Source: Dicyema japonicum
Taxonomy: Eukaryota > Dicyemida > Rhombozoa > Dicyemidae
NCBI GenBank assembly: GCA_011109175.1
Contig: RDEW01000013.1
Span: forward strand, 972,181-1,036,180
Length of the DNA: 64,000 bases
Reading direction: 5' to 3'
Numbering within the stretch: position 1 is the first letter of the stretch; each line of letters opens with the position of its first letter. A model generated the notes under the pieces. It ran no database searches. It was not told where the DNA came from and saw only the letters and a program-made list of their open reading frames with translations. A program made the translations under genes and the position numbers. Shown piece after piece: positions 1 through 10,850 of this stretch.

Positions 1-352
1 ACAGTTTCAAAGAATTGACTTTAATAATAAAACTTGTAATTTGTTCAATTATTTCCTGGATATTTTTTTCTTAGGGCTTTTAGGCCGGTATATAATCTTA
101 GAAATCAAAATTTTCATCGGAATTTTATAAAATTTTATATATTGCAGAAAGTGATATATCAACTATTTCGGATATTTTTTTAACAGGAATATTGTTTTAA
201 TCTTAGAATTTGATTAAATAAATCAAATGTGAGTTTTTCTTATTTTTCGAATTTTTACATTATAAACATTGTCTTCCATATGTTATTTATCGTTAATTTA
301 TGTATTTTGCATTTTTATTATAATATTGGGATCGTTATTTATCTTTTTATTA

Positions 353-960
353 TTATATAGCACAATGTCTTGCCATTGGAAATGACAAAACCAGTGCAGT
401 ACCAAACATTAAGCTTTTAGTTAATTTTCTCCAATTTCCACGATCCTGAGCCAAATCCCTCAAGTAATCCATATCACCAGCTATAAATAGGTGTGCGGAG
501 TCGGCCAATTCTAAATATGAATCTGATAAATCTTGAGTAGAAGTCATCAAATAGAGCCGGATCTTTGTTAATTTCCAACCACTGTGATGGTGCGTATACA
601 TTGATAATGGAGACAATGTCAGTGCTTGCTTTGGCATTCATAAACTTCATTTGTAGAAACTCCGATGCGGTCATTCTGCCCATATTCTGTAGATATGGGG
701 GGAGAAATTCCATTTTTGATGGCAAAACCCAGTCCATTAGTGCCTGTTGACAGTCGGGAGAAAGATCACTTTGAATTTACCACATGTTCTTCGTGGTTAT
801 CTTGGATTTTGGTTTCCTGTAGGCAACCGATTGCGACATCGTATTATGTAGGTCTTGACAGGAGGGACTCCTTTCCAAGAAGAGGTTAGGCCTCGGACGT
901 TGAATGAGAGCAGCGAGAATTTCTCCAAAAGATAAGGTTCGTACTTTTCAGACATGTTAA
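353..960 (-). pseudogene. LINE endonuclease fragment, copy 1 (internally deleted)
   Basis: Minus-strand translation shows pieces of an APE-type LINE endonuclease (VSIINVYAP, then LFIAGD) in several frames. Directly after the GD of the GDxN-like motif the reading jumps to DYLRDLAQDRGNWRKL, which resembles the extreme C-terminus of LINE reverse transcriptase ORFs. The whole RT domain is therefore missing. Frames are broken by indels. It resembles the endonuclease of the family A element at 10.85-13.6 kb. Confidence 0.6.
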
Positions 961-1449
961 TACTTTATTAGAGCCACGTCACCAGCTCAACCAAAACTTT
1001 TGGATTTTTATCTTTATCTTTTTTGGGAATTGTATTTAAAATAATAGGATCATTATTTATCTTTCTTGGATGCACTGTAATAATATTAAAAACACATATT
1101 TTCGTCTCTTTCCTTTGTACGTAATAATAAAACTTGTAATTTGTTCAAATATTTCCTGGATATTTTTTTTTAGGGCTTTTAGCCCGTACATAATCATAGA
1201 AATCCAAATTTTCATCGGAATTTTATAAATTTTATATTTTGCAGAAGGTGATATATCAACTATTTCGGATATTTTTTTTCACAGGAATATTGTTACTTAA
1301 TCTTGGAATTTGATTAAATAAATCAAATGTGAGTTTTTTTTATTTTTCGAATTTTTACATTATAAACATTGTCTTTCTCATGTTATTTATCGTTAATTTT
1401 ATATATTTTTGCATTTTTATTTATAATATTGGGATCGTTATTTATCTTT

Positions 1450-2055
1450 TTATTATTATAAAGCACAATGTCTTGCCATTGGAAATGACAAAACCAGTGC
1501 AGTACCAAACATTAATCTTTTAGTTAATTTTCTCCACTTTCCACGATCCTGAGCCAAATCCCTCAAGTAATCCATATCACCAGCTATAAATAGGTGTGCG
1601 AGTCGGCCAATTCTAAATATGAATCTGATAAATCTGAGTAGAAGTCATCAAATAGAGCCGGATCTTTGTTAATCCAACCACTGTGAGGTGCGTATACATT
1701 GATAATGGAGACAATGTCAGTGCTTGCTTTGGCATTCATAAACTTCATTTGTAGAACTCCGATGCGGTCATTAACTGCCCATACTTCTGTAGATATGGGG
1801 AGAAATTCCATTTTGATGGCAAAAAACCCAGTCCATAGTGCCTGTTGACAGTCGGGAGAAAGATCACTTTGAATTTACCACATGTTTCTTCGTAGTTATC
1901 TTGCATTTTGGTTTCCTGTAGGCAACCGATTGCGACATCGTATTATGTAGGTCTTGAGAGAGGGAGGTCCTTTTCCAAAAATAGGTTAGGCCTCGGACGT
2001 TGAATGAGAACAGCGAGAATTTCTCCAAAAGATAAAGTTCGTACTTTTCAGACAT
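1450..2055 (-). pseudogene. LINE endonuclease fragment, copy 2 (internally deleted)
   Basis: Second copy of the deleted LINE in the tandem unit. The minus strand reads FSFNVRGLTYF, RIGVLQMKF and IVSIINVYAP and then the same jump to the DLAQDRGKWRKL tail. This is the family A endonuclease lay-out (NVRGL, YGLGFAI, RIAVLQ, IINIYVP) without any RT. It is broken by several frame shifts and is not a functional gene. Confidence 0.6.
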
Positions 2056-2278
2056 GTAAATACTTAATTAGAGCCACGTCACCAGCTCAATTAAAACTTT
2101 TGGATTTTATCTTTAACTTTTTGGGATTTTTATTTAAAATAATAGGATCATTATTTATCTCTCTTGGATGCACTGTAATATTATTAAAAACACATATATT
2201 TTCGTCTCTTTCCTTTACGTAATAGATCGTCTGAAATTTCAAATATTTCTTCTACTGATTCATCTTCAGAAAATGCAA

Positions 2279-3260
2279 TTAATCATTCAATTTCATTTTT
2301 GCTTCTTGTTCCTGAAGAAATCCCCATGAAGACATTAAGCGGCATATGTCGGGATTTGCATGCATAGAATTGTTATAATCGTTTACTAGCTTTAGGTATT
2401 TGAATATATCCTCCGAATATACCACTTGAATTTCTAATAGCCAGATATCCACTTCTTTATGGATTGGTTTAACATAAAGATTATATATATAACCTCTCTT
2501 CTTGCCATGGTATCCATCTAGATGTTGGACGACCAAAACTTGTTTCGTGCCAAATTCTTTTTAAACTTCGTCAAATGTAGAATTTGGTATTCTTTTCCAT
2601 TTTGGTTATACACTAAGACTGGTGTTTGAATTACGCATGATATACCTTTTACTATGTTCGATATTTCAGATGCAGATTTTGAGGATCAACGCCACTAAAT
2701 TTGCACAAAGAACATATCAGTACAAGAATCTTTTAATAAAATGAAATTATCCCCAATATTAATCGTCGTTAAGTTCCGATTATTTCATAAACTCAAAAGG
2801 ATTTCTGTCACGTGGAGCATATGCTATTAATAGTGTAATTGTTGGTTTAGTGGCATCAAACGCAGAGACTAAATTAATTACAAAGTTAAACCTGACAAAG
2901 AGCACACTCCTTTTTATCAAGCGTCACAGGAGTGGTCTTATTAATCTTCAGTGACTCTCTAGCTGGATGACTCTGGATGATCCATGGTATCGGATTATTT
3001 GTAATTCTCGAGTCAAGACATAAAGTCTTCATTTGTTGAATATAATCTCTTTAAAGAGTGCTATAGACCAGAATCCGCTATTAAAAAAATTCCAAAGATC
3101 AACGGGAACCAAACTAACTAGGTCCTTGATCAAGAATCGTTACAGCGTTCCAGAACTTGTCTCCACGTAATGACATTTCCCCGGGGAAGAATAGTTGGAT
3201 CCTCTTGATGCCACACGGGCATTGGACGTCGACTAAGTTAGGTGGATCCATTGACGCCAT
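2279..3260 (-). CDS. Unrecognised multi-exon gene candidate
   Basis: The strand is coding-like over about 980 bp and ends in a long clean ORF (2536-2279, closing KMKLND-stop). An ATG at 3260 (MASMDPPNLVDVQCPCG) sits about 20 nt after a TATAAAT-like box near 3285-3279. I can thread the reading through probable GT-AG introns of 41 nt (about 3118-3078), 22 nt (just downstream) and 28 nt (near 2900-2873). Two apparent single-base shifts at A-runs near 2790 and 2558 are needed, and the junction near 2700 is not resolved. The middle part reads TITLLIAYAPRDRNPFEF and the C-terminus YLKLVNDYNNSMHANPDICR. I recognise no family. It may be a fast-evolving host gene or a decayed one; the internal exon ends are uncertain. 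Confidence 0.4.
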
Positions 3261-3299
3261 CCCAAGGAAGGAAAATAATTTATAGCTAACCAGCACATA

Positions 3300-4870
3300 A
3301 CATCACATGATGTCACGCGGCCAAAAACTAAATTATATGATATTTAAAAATATTATAAATTTTATCATCTTTCTTATTTAAATAATGATTTTATTTAATA
3401 AGTTTTATAAATGATATATAAATCATGTTTTCATAATTAATTTAAGTACTGAAGTTTATTAGAATTTTATTTCTAATTTACGAGCAAGTCTCCAGCCAAT
3501 GGCCGTGTCCAGACTATGGGCGGAGACATAACACAGTGCTGGTATAAAAAAAACCGGTTTTGCAGTTACAAATTTTTTTAGGCTTATAGCTTTTAATTTT
3601 TCAACGCAAATCAAAAAAAGTTAACAGAATTAACAGTTAGTAACTTGTGTGGTATCCTCGATTATTTGACTTGAAGATCAAGTTTATTTTTTGCCTTGTC
3701 TAACGTCGAATATTTTTGCTTCTTCAATCTCCAAAGATCACTACTGGATTCATGTCGTAAGATTGTGAAGAATTGGATGTTATTTCCATCAAAAATCTTA
3801 GCTTTCCACACTGATCGATGACAGGACCCAATACTGTTAAGAGTAATCTCATTTTGTCCCATTTTTCTCCTAAACAACAAATTATTGTTATTACATTATA
3901 TATTTAGCGGAATTCAATGTTCCACTGACAAAAAGTAAACTTGCTAACTCCTTGATAAGAGATACAGCCCCATACCTTAACACCACCTCTCAAACTGTCA
4001 GCTTTGTATGCCTCAATTCAGAATGGGAACTCTTTTTTCGATAACAGAGTTGCCTTTTTAGTTAGAAAATCTGAAAAGATGCTTCATCAAGAAAATAGAA
4101 GTTTTTCAAGCTCCATTATTATTCCAAAATAAAATTTCGGACAATTCAAATCTTTTTAATATTTTTTCGTTGATAACAACAATTTACGTTGACATACTCT
4201 TCAAATAAAAAATTAGAATTAAGTAATCAATTGTCTTTCTTGAGAGATTTACTAGTAAAATATTTTTTTATTTCTCAAAATGTTCCAATATATTTTTAAT
4301 CTTCAATGTCTGTAATAGAAATCAATGCCTGTATTTTAAGTTTTTAGGTCGTCCGAACCAGGAAGCCTCTCAGAGTTTCGATATTTTTTGAATATTCGAA
4401 AAAAAATCTCCAATTATTTTGTAACAAAAAAACCGATTTATTTCCACCAGTTCATAAATTTTTTACTTTGAAGTTTCCATCACCAATTAAGTTCTCATGA
4501 TGTATGACGAAAAATTTCAACGTTCCTCTACAATGCCGTGACTGACCGATCTATAGGAGCGACCAACATCTCTGTCCTACTTAATAGCAGCTGGCCTCCT
4601 ACAAGTTAGTGAGGCTGAAGTTACTCAACTAACTAACTAACATTACAGCCTATAGAAGCTAACGGGTTGTCAATTTTTCGTAACATTTTTTAACTCCATC
4701 TAGCGGTATGGGTTCACAAACATAGTTAGCTGATGATCTTTTAGTGACTTAGTGATAAATGTGAAACTTAATTGTTCATTATTCTGTTACGTTGTCCCCA
4801 GAAAATGTGATAGTTTTTATACTCGTTCACTCTGTTTCTTTAATGCATTAAATTAGTTTTTTATTTCACT
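3300..4870. other. Intergenic stretch, no supported gene
   Basis: AT-rich sequence with no ORF that looks coding. A short AACT/AACTAACTAAC run occurs near 4623-4640. One 72-codon minus ORF (3880-3662) has no recognisable content. Nothing else is supportable. Confidence 0.5.
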
Positions 4871-4884
4871 CAACGATAGTCAAC

Positions 4885-5335
4885 ATTCTCCGCGCATTGA
4901 AATCAATTGTCTCCCAGAATATTGAAATATTAGCGTACTACGTATTCTGAAAAAGGCGGATAGACGAAAAATTGATATTTTTGAACTGTGGTGCTGGAAG
5001 AGGTTACTAAGATTCCCTTGGACTTCCAAAATAACAAACACCGATGTACTCAAACGGGTGGAGACGGACATTTCGCTAGAAGGAAGATTTGTAAACACAG
5101 ATTGTCGTTCTTTGGTCATGTTGTCCGCTCTGACTCTCTGGAAAGAATCATTGTGCTGAGCAATATTACTGGGAAGAGAAGACCTGGTCGACCGAGGACT
5201 CAGTGGCTATCCACAGTGGAAGACGTAACGGGAATGCTTATATCAAGGTTGCTCAAATTTGCGACGGATCGGAAGAGTGGAGGAAACTCGTTCATGAGAT
5301 CTCCAAGTGTCGGAGACGACTTAATTGGATAACAT
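4885..5335 (+). pseudogene. LINE reverse-transcriptase C-terminus fragment (family C)
   Basis: The plus strand reads KKADRRKIDIFELWCW, then LLRFPWTSK, then pieces ending in RSGGNSFMRSP across shifted frames. This is the familiar C-terminal segment of many animal LINE polyproteins (AESWTMRKADRRRIDAFELWCWRR type, followed by a GRPR stretch and a 'DR..WR' tail). It is truncated at the 5' side and frame-shifted. A closely related fragment lies at 16.68-17.30 kb. Confidence 0.75.
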
Positions 5336-5697
5336 AACAAATCGTATTCTAAATTTAGGCATCTGTCACAGTATCGATAATTTTTTCTGACTATCGAAAA
5401 AAACCTGTAAGAGCCATCTGGACTAAAAAATAACATGTAATAAATATTATTTGTCACGTTTATATTGCGCATCCGACAAGTATGGAACTAACTTGTTAGG
5501 TAAAGAAGAAATAAAGAAAATGATGCAAAACTTTTTGAAAAAATGCTATCACTGACTCGTACAAAGCAGCACAAAATGAGCCATAAGAGCTTTTGAGGTT
5601 ATAAAAAGAAAGATAATCTAAGCTGTGCTGGACTTGTGTTTATGAAGCCTCAAAGTAATACCCTCTTTATTTTCATCTGTTACATAAAAGTCAAGGT

Positions 5698-5967
5698 TTG
5701 GGAATCAGAGGTAGACGCGTCAAATTGGATGTTTGCAATGCTTTAAAAAGGTCAAAAGATAAATCATCATCACGTTTACTTGCAAAAAAAGCAAAAAATA
5801 TCTCTTTTATTCCACCTATCATATTCAAGTCCTTCCCCCGTTTTGGAAATAAAATCATTTCTTCTGAGACGGGAGTAAAACAAGGCAATCCACTGGGTCC
5901 CCTTACCCTTTTTCAATCGGTGATAGATCACATTGTACAAGATAACTCTACTGTCCTCAATTTATGA
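5698..5967 (+). pseudogene. LINE RT core fragment (family D)
   Basis: An 89-codon stretch contains VKLDVCNAL (RT motif A-like, usually KLDFxNAFN), then RFGNKIISSETGVKQGNPLG, matching the 'SExGVQQGDPLGPLLF' motif B region of one animal LINE family. The YxDD region is absent. It is a short internal fragment of a degenerate element; other pieces of the same family lie at 9.68-10.24, 17.57-19.13, 36.60-36.86 and 57.0-57.3 kb. Confidence 0.7.
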
Positions 5968-5989
5968 TTCCTGGACTAATAAATCTTTA

Positions 5990-7680
5990 GAGGAAGCACT
6001 GAAAATGTCCTTTAAAAACAACCATTATTTTAGAGAATTATAGCGGATCAATCTCCTTCTACAAAAAAATTAAAAAAAGTTGTTTCAGATATCCCAATTA
6101 CTTTCCTAGCTCTCTTGAATTCCTTAAATGTGGATTGAATAAGCGAGTAAAGGTCGAATATTGATTAATGCCTGTCTATGTTAAGACCCTCAGAAAACAT
6201 TGTTATGTGCAGATATGTTCCACGTGTATAATGGGCTCATTCCTCATCCGTACATTAAATAAAGGGATTTTTACATATGTGTAAACCACATTGCCCAAAA
6301 AAGGAGTATTTATTTGAAATTGAGAAAAAAATCATATATTAATCATAAACTGTGTCCCAGTGGAAGCATTCCGATCTACTATGAAGAATCGTGTCCACAT
6401 CGTAAAATTCCCATTAGGATTCTTCTCAAGATACAGCAAAGTCAGAGCAGTTGAGTCGCTGGTGAGAAACTCAAGAAGAGTTGGGAACTTTTGAAGGCTA
6501 GAGTCACCTAATCAGTTTTTAACATTTCTTTCTTGGTAGTTTCTTGGTCTAATAATAATGTGATCATCAGCACACCCCCGACGTAATCATTACTCATTGG
6601 AGAAGTTAGAAAAAAATTTAATTCACTTACAAAAATCTAAAAATTAGTTATGTTACAGAAATTCTAAAAATAATTTTGCTTCTGTTTCAAGTAAACAATA
6701 AAGTTTGAAATAAGCGACGAAATAGAGTCATCTCAAATTTTTCCACCCCCTCTCCTCCAGGAAGTCAAACGGATCAAATTTGAACATCAAAGCGTTCCAG
6801 TTTATAAAGTATGGTTTCGCACATGCCAAGTTTTCGACTATTAGCCTTCTCCATCCATTTGTCGTCTTCTTCGCCTACTGATTTCCTCAAGATCATCTGC
6901 ATTCACAAGTCGCCCCAATCTTCAAGAATCATCTAAGACGCTTATTTGTGGAACTAAAAAAATTTATGAAAACATTTTGATACAACGTCACCACATTATT
7001 GGTTAACTTAAATATTTGTGGATAAAATAATATTTAATATAATTAGCGAACAAAATCAAAGATAAATAAAAACAAAAAAAATACCACATAAACGAGAACC
7101 AAGACGACATTCAAAAGCGCTATTTAAATAATATGGTTTACCGTATATTAAATTAAATTATGTAAATTATTAAATTAAATAATTTATTTTCATGTAATAA
7201 TATTTTCATAATCTTCGAATTTAAAATTTTTCCTTTTTGGCTGAACGCAGTGTGCGATTACATCGAATGTGACTGTATGGAATTAATCCGAAAAATGGAA
7301 TTTATAGAGAAGCTCAATTCTCCAACCAGATCCCACCCATGATGTGACGAGTCATTCTTACACTACTCAGATATTAAAAGGATCTCCTATCTTTTCACTG
7401 ACGAACTACACTTGTGAAGTTTTTCATCATGACAGTATACGAAACTCAAATGACATTTTGGAATCAGTAGCTTATGCTTTCTAGGAGTTACGGCTGAAAA
7501 ATGCGGCAGTCTGAAAATATTAACATATGTGAGCGTCCTAACAATGATCTACTCAACAGGAAATATTATTCTCACAAGTCACCATTAGCTTGAGAAATAT
7601 CCATAAACGGAAAAAAACATAAACCGAATACTACCCGAATGGTTAGTGTTACAAGTACAAAAATTCATACTCTCGTGATT
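5990..7680. other. Intergenic stretch, no supported gene
   Basis: AT-rich, stops in all frames at short intervals. No repeat or RNA gene recognised. Confidence 0.45.
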
Positions 7681-7689
7681 AGTATGCGT

Positions 7690-7785
7690 AACTGTTCATT
7701 AATCTAAAATAAAGTGCATTTGTCTTGTCTTTAAGAGCTATAAGTATTATGGATCTCATGAAAGTGCTGTTTATTTACTGCTAGT
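7690..7785 (+). repeat. SINE-1 3' end fragment
   Basis: Matches the 3' portion of the tRNA-headed SINE: ACTGTTC, AATAAAGTGCATTTGTC, GAGCTATAAGTATTATGG, then CTCATGAAAGTGCTGTT. Compare the 3' part of the full-length copy at 63055-63386. The tRNA-like head is absent. Confidence 0.65.
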
Positions 7786-7924
7786 CGACATATCTGTAAA
7801 AGCCCTAAAACAAATGAATTTTTTAACGACAATGAAAAAGTGTTACTTAATAATTCTCTAATTATGAAATTTTTAATATAGAATGCGGTGTAGTTTACAT
7901 TTTAAAAAACGCATTGGTGTTTAA

Positions 7925-8085
7925 TGCATCAGTCTATCAGGAACAGGCTGCACTGGTTAGTGCTGTCGCTTGGGTCGCAGTTATTTGAGTTGGTCAAGAA
8001 CGGTTGTTGGATTCTGAAACCCCCAGTTAAAATATCCCTGGCACCCCTAGTTAACAGAGAGAAGAGGAATCCCAGAGGAGCAGGA
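7925..8085 (+). repeat. Possible SINE-like segment with tRNA-like head
   Basis: GCACTGGTTAGTGCTGTCGC resembles a box A region and GAGTTGGTCAAGAACGG a degenerate box B. The block is richer in G+C than its flanks. No second copy was found in the window, so the call is weak. Confidence 0.2.
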
Positions 8086-8091
8086 TAATTG

Positions 8092-8289
8092 TCAAGAAAT
8101 ATAGCCTATAACTACTAATTTCTCGTTGTAATAAAATTCTTTATTTTTCATTGTCTCGATTAATTGTGTACTCGATTTGAAGTTGTAAATACTAAATTTA
8201 GGCTTAATTCGATGGATGTTTGTGACTTTTCTAAATTTGCAGTTAATTGTCAATTTTGTAACATATTCAATTTTTTGTTGGAAATCCAT
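8092..8289 (-). CDS. Hypothetical small ORF
   Basis: 65 codons from a true ATG (MDFQQKIEYVTKLTINCK) to TGA. It is basic, with no signal peptide, membrane segment or known motif. It could be a real small gene, an exon, or chance; nothing nearby supports it. Confidence 0.2.
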   Translation of the reverse strand: MDFQQKIEYVTKLTINCKFRKVTNIHRIKPKFSIYNFKSSTQLIETMKNKEFYYNEKLVVIGYIS

Positions 8290-8629
8290 CCTTTAAAATT
8301 GTTTTCTCTCTTTGCAAACCGGTAAGAATAGAAACTTGATCCACTCCCTTAACTGAGCTTGATTCGTATCTCTGTTGGTCTTTTAGGTATTAGATGAGGA
8401 TATACCAGAGTATGCTGCAAGTTGTACCTACAGACTATAACCGCCTTTAAATTCCAGGTTCCCACAACACTATGATTTTGTGCCTATAGTTGTCCAGTCG
8501 ATCTCTGATGCGATTTAATTAGCTATCTGTTTCAGTCCTCAGTCCTCCAAACGATCAAATACTCTAATAGTCGACACATTTTCTGTAAACTGACAAAACC
8601 GGTTCATTCAAGTCCCTTAAGGTGAAACT

Positions 8630-9121
8630 TTGTTAATAAAAGAAATTGAGGAATTATATTTTGTGAATTCCTTATATCGATTTACGCGGTCCACTCAAAT
8701 ATATAAGCGATTCTTGTCAACTTCGAACAAAATGTGTCGCGGTGATGATAAGAATACAAATAATAAACTTAACATAAATTTCATATTACCTGAGGAAGAA
8801 GAATTAGCAAGCGATATTGACCTGAACGACGAGATCCCCCAGTTTTACATAGATGATTCATAATTGCGACAAATTCTGCAACCTGACAAGTCATTCATTT
8901 CATGGAGTGATGATGAGGACAACTGGGAGTTCGACGCGTTGCTAGATATTAACAACGCCTATATCATGTCACAAGTTGAAAAGACTGAATCGGAGAAATC
9001 CGGAGATGACTGCACAGTTGATGAATCATTTGATAGCTGCGAGAAAACCGAAGAATCTAATGATTCAAATGATAAGTCTAAGCCGGAAAAAGTGACATTG
9101 TCGAATAACTTTATTATTTAA
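8630..9121 (+). CDS. Acidic, low-complexity ORF interrupted by one TAA
   Basis: Two ORFs abut in the same frame, 8630-8863 and 8864-9121, separated only by TAA at 8861-8863. The combined reading is strongly acidic and Ser/Asp/Glu rich (ILPEEEELASDIDLND; ISWSDDEDNWEFDALL) and ends in TAA. A likely internal start is the ATG at 8732 (MCRGDDKNTNN). No 18-30 nt GT-AG intron removes the stop in frame. Either a single-base change broke a gene, or these are two short ORFs. The upstream part (LYRFTRSTQIYKRFLSTS) would resemble a basic, Arg/Ser-rich leader if translated. No family recognised. Confidence 0.4.
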
Positions 9122-9679
9122 TTTATTTTTTTTAATTTATTTTTATAAATATTTTTGAATATTTATTTATTCATGCTAGTTTTTATTCACTTGAAGTGGC
9201 AGGATGTAAAGAAGTATATATTTTCTTAATTTATAAGCTTTACAAGAAGTCTACATCGAATGCCATATCATCGACTTTTAGTTTTTGTGAAAGTTCCTAG
9301 AGAAGCTTATATTGCCAACAAATGGGAAATGAACCTCATTTAGACACCGCAATTAGTCCGAATGTGTGTTAGTTTCACCCTGCATTGGAGGACTCCGCAT
9401 GTAGTCTGAAAATAATTTGACTTTGATCCCCATTTTAACTTAATGACATGTGTTTTCGAGTAGGAGGCTTATTAGTCGTGTGTTGTCTGGGTTGCTAATT
9501 TCTTTAGAACCTTAATTAACTTCCTTCCTTTGATTTTTGACAAAAACAGTTGTTCATTGTTGGCTCGTCTAGAGTAAAAATTATGGAGCATAAGAAAATC
9601 CAATTCAAGTCTTATTTTCAACAAGTAGGGGAGAACCAGGGTGGTGCATGCCCGTTTATTTGAAACCGAATGTGATCTC

Positions 9680-10240
9680 ATGTAAAGATATCTGCATGAT
9701 CCAAGGTCCTGCCCAAACTTAGGGGACTCTTTTGGACGACAAATTTTGAGGATTGGAATCGGACAAATGCTAGGACTATATGATTGCTAGTTGCACCAAT
9801 GCCTATGCTGGAAAATGGTCGATGTGAAGGGATTGCACCCGCTGTCCTGCAAAAGATGATCCGGAAGAGGGCTACATAACGCTACTCTGAACGAAGTTAT
9901 CATCAGAGCTCTGAAGGCTACTGACTTCTCATAAGAGCTTGAACCAGTGTGCTTCGATCGAAGAGATGAAAGAAACCTGACGATATGACTCATTTCGCTT
10001 ACACATCAGGAAGATCTTTGTCTTGGACGCATCTTGTGTTGACACATATTAAACCACGACTCTTTTCAACTCGGTTCAGAAACCAGGAGCATCTGCTGCA
10101 ACTGCGGAAAATCTAAAAATCAAGAAATATTCTTTCCTCGAGGACTGGTACCGATTTACTCCTGTTGCTGTCAAGTCACAGGTTTGCAGCCAGTAAGTGA
10201 AGAAATGTGCAGGAAATGAAACGTCTAACGTACGACATAG
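9680..10240 (+). pseudogene. Family D LINE C-terminal (endonuclease-like) fragment
   Basis: Shifted plus-strand frames read VDVKGLHPLSCKR, LHNATLNEVIIRALKAT, ELEPVCFDRRDERN and finally AATAENLKIKKYS and YRFTPVAV. This order matches the C-terminal region of family D LINEs: Cys/His knuckle, 'RHxxLNDxIxRAL', 'LEPxGLxRxDGKRPDG', then 'KxxKY ... FxPxAxET'. The RPDG segment suggests a restriction-like endonuclease, but the active-site residues are eroded here. Heavily decayed. Confidence 0.65.
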
Positions 10241-10261
10241 TTAGTAAATTTTTCCTTTAAC

Positions 10262-10570
10262 CCAGTTACCCGCGTGGCATAGTTGTTAGGTGTCGGGCAA
10301 AGTGGCTTAGGTCACGGGTGCGATTCTCGCTGCTGTTCACCTGGTGGAAAGTTCCACGCATATACGATGCGGAAAGGGCTTGACGATTGACGACATCATC
10401 AGTGGAGATTCATTGCGTAACTGGATAATCAAAAGAAAAAACCAAAGAAGTGAACAGTATTCCTTGGTTCACCATCTACGATTAGTTATAATAACTGTTC
10501 TTTACTTAAATAAAATATGTGTTCTGCACATGCGAAACCCTAGGCATTTTACGTGCTTTTGGCAACGCGG
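10262..10570 (+). repeat. SINE-1, near full length
   Basis: Starts with a tRNA-like head: box A-like GTGGCATAGTTGTTAGGTG and box B-like GGGTGCGATTCTCGC. It continues through TGTTCACCTGGTGGAAAG, CATCATCAGTGGAGATTC and ACTGTTCTTTACTTAAATAA. The same body occurs on the minus strand at 63055-63386 and elsewhere. RNA polymerase III transcription is inferred from the A and B boxes. Confidence 0.8.
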
Positions 10571-10850
10571 TATTGCTTAATTTTTTTAATTTTAACCCAG
10601 TTATCATGAGGTAATGAAATAAATAATAAACTCTTGCGCATTCGATTCAAGCATCCATTCTTTGCTGAATAAATAATATAAAGATCGAAGATAGCCAAGA
10701 AAAGTACTTAAAGTTAGAGGAAGAAAGACTTTTGGAACAAAATACTCTTCAATGAATCATTGACCAATAATCCGTAAAAAAGGGAGTTCAACTTGACTTT
10801 TGGTTATACTCTAAATACGTGCTTTTGTGGCCTAAGTAAGGTGACGTCAT

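Larger units (their letters stand above)
22..2220. repeat. Tandem duplication of a ~1.1 kb unit
   Basis: Two head-to-tail copies, about 22-1125 and 1126-2220, run in parallel from the TAATAATAAAACTTG start to the TCTCTTTCCTTT end. They differ mostly by one-base insertions or deletions and a few substitutions. Each unit holds, on the minus strand, an endonuclease-like LINE fragment joined to a piece of the LINE C-terminus. The copies are close enough for the duplication to be recent or an assembly artefact. Confidence 0.85.

Noticed and set aside
10262-10340. A stand-alone tRNA gene
   Set aside because: The A and B box head continues into a body repeated elsewhere, so it is the head of a SINE; a cloverleaf acceptor stem could not be formed convincingly.
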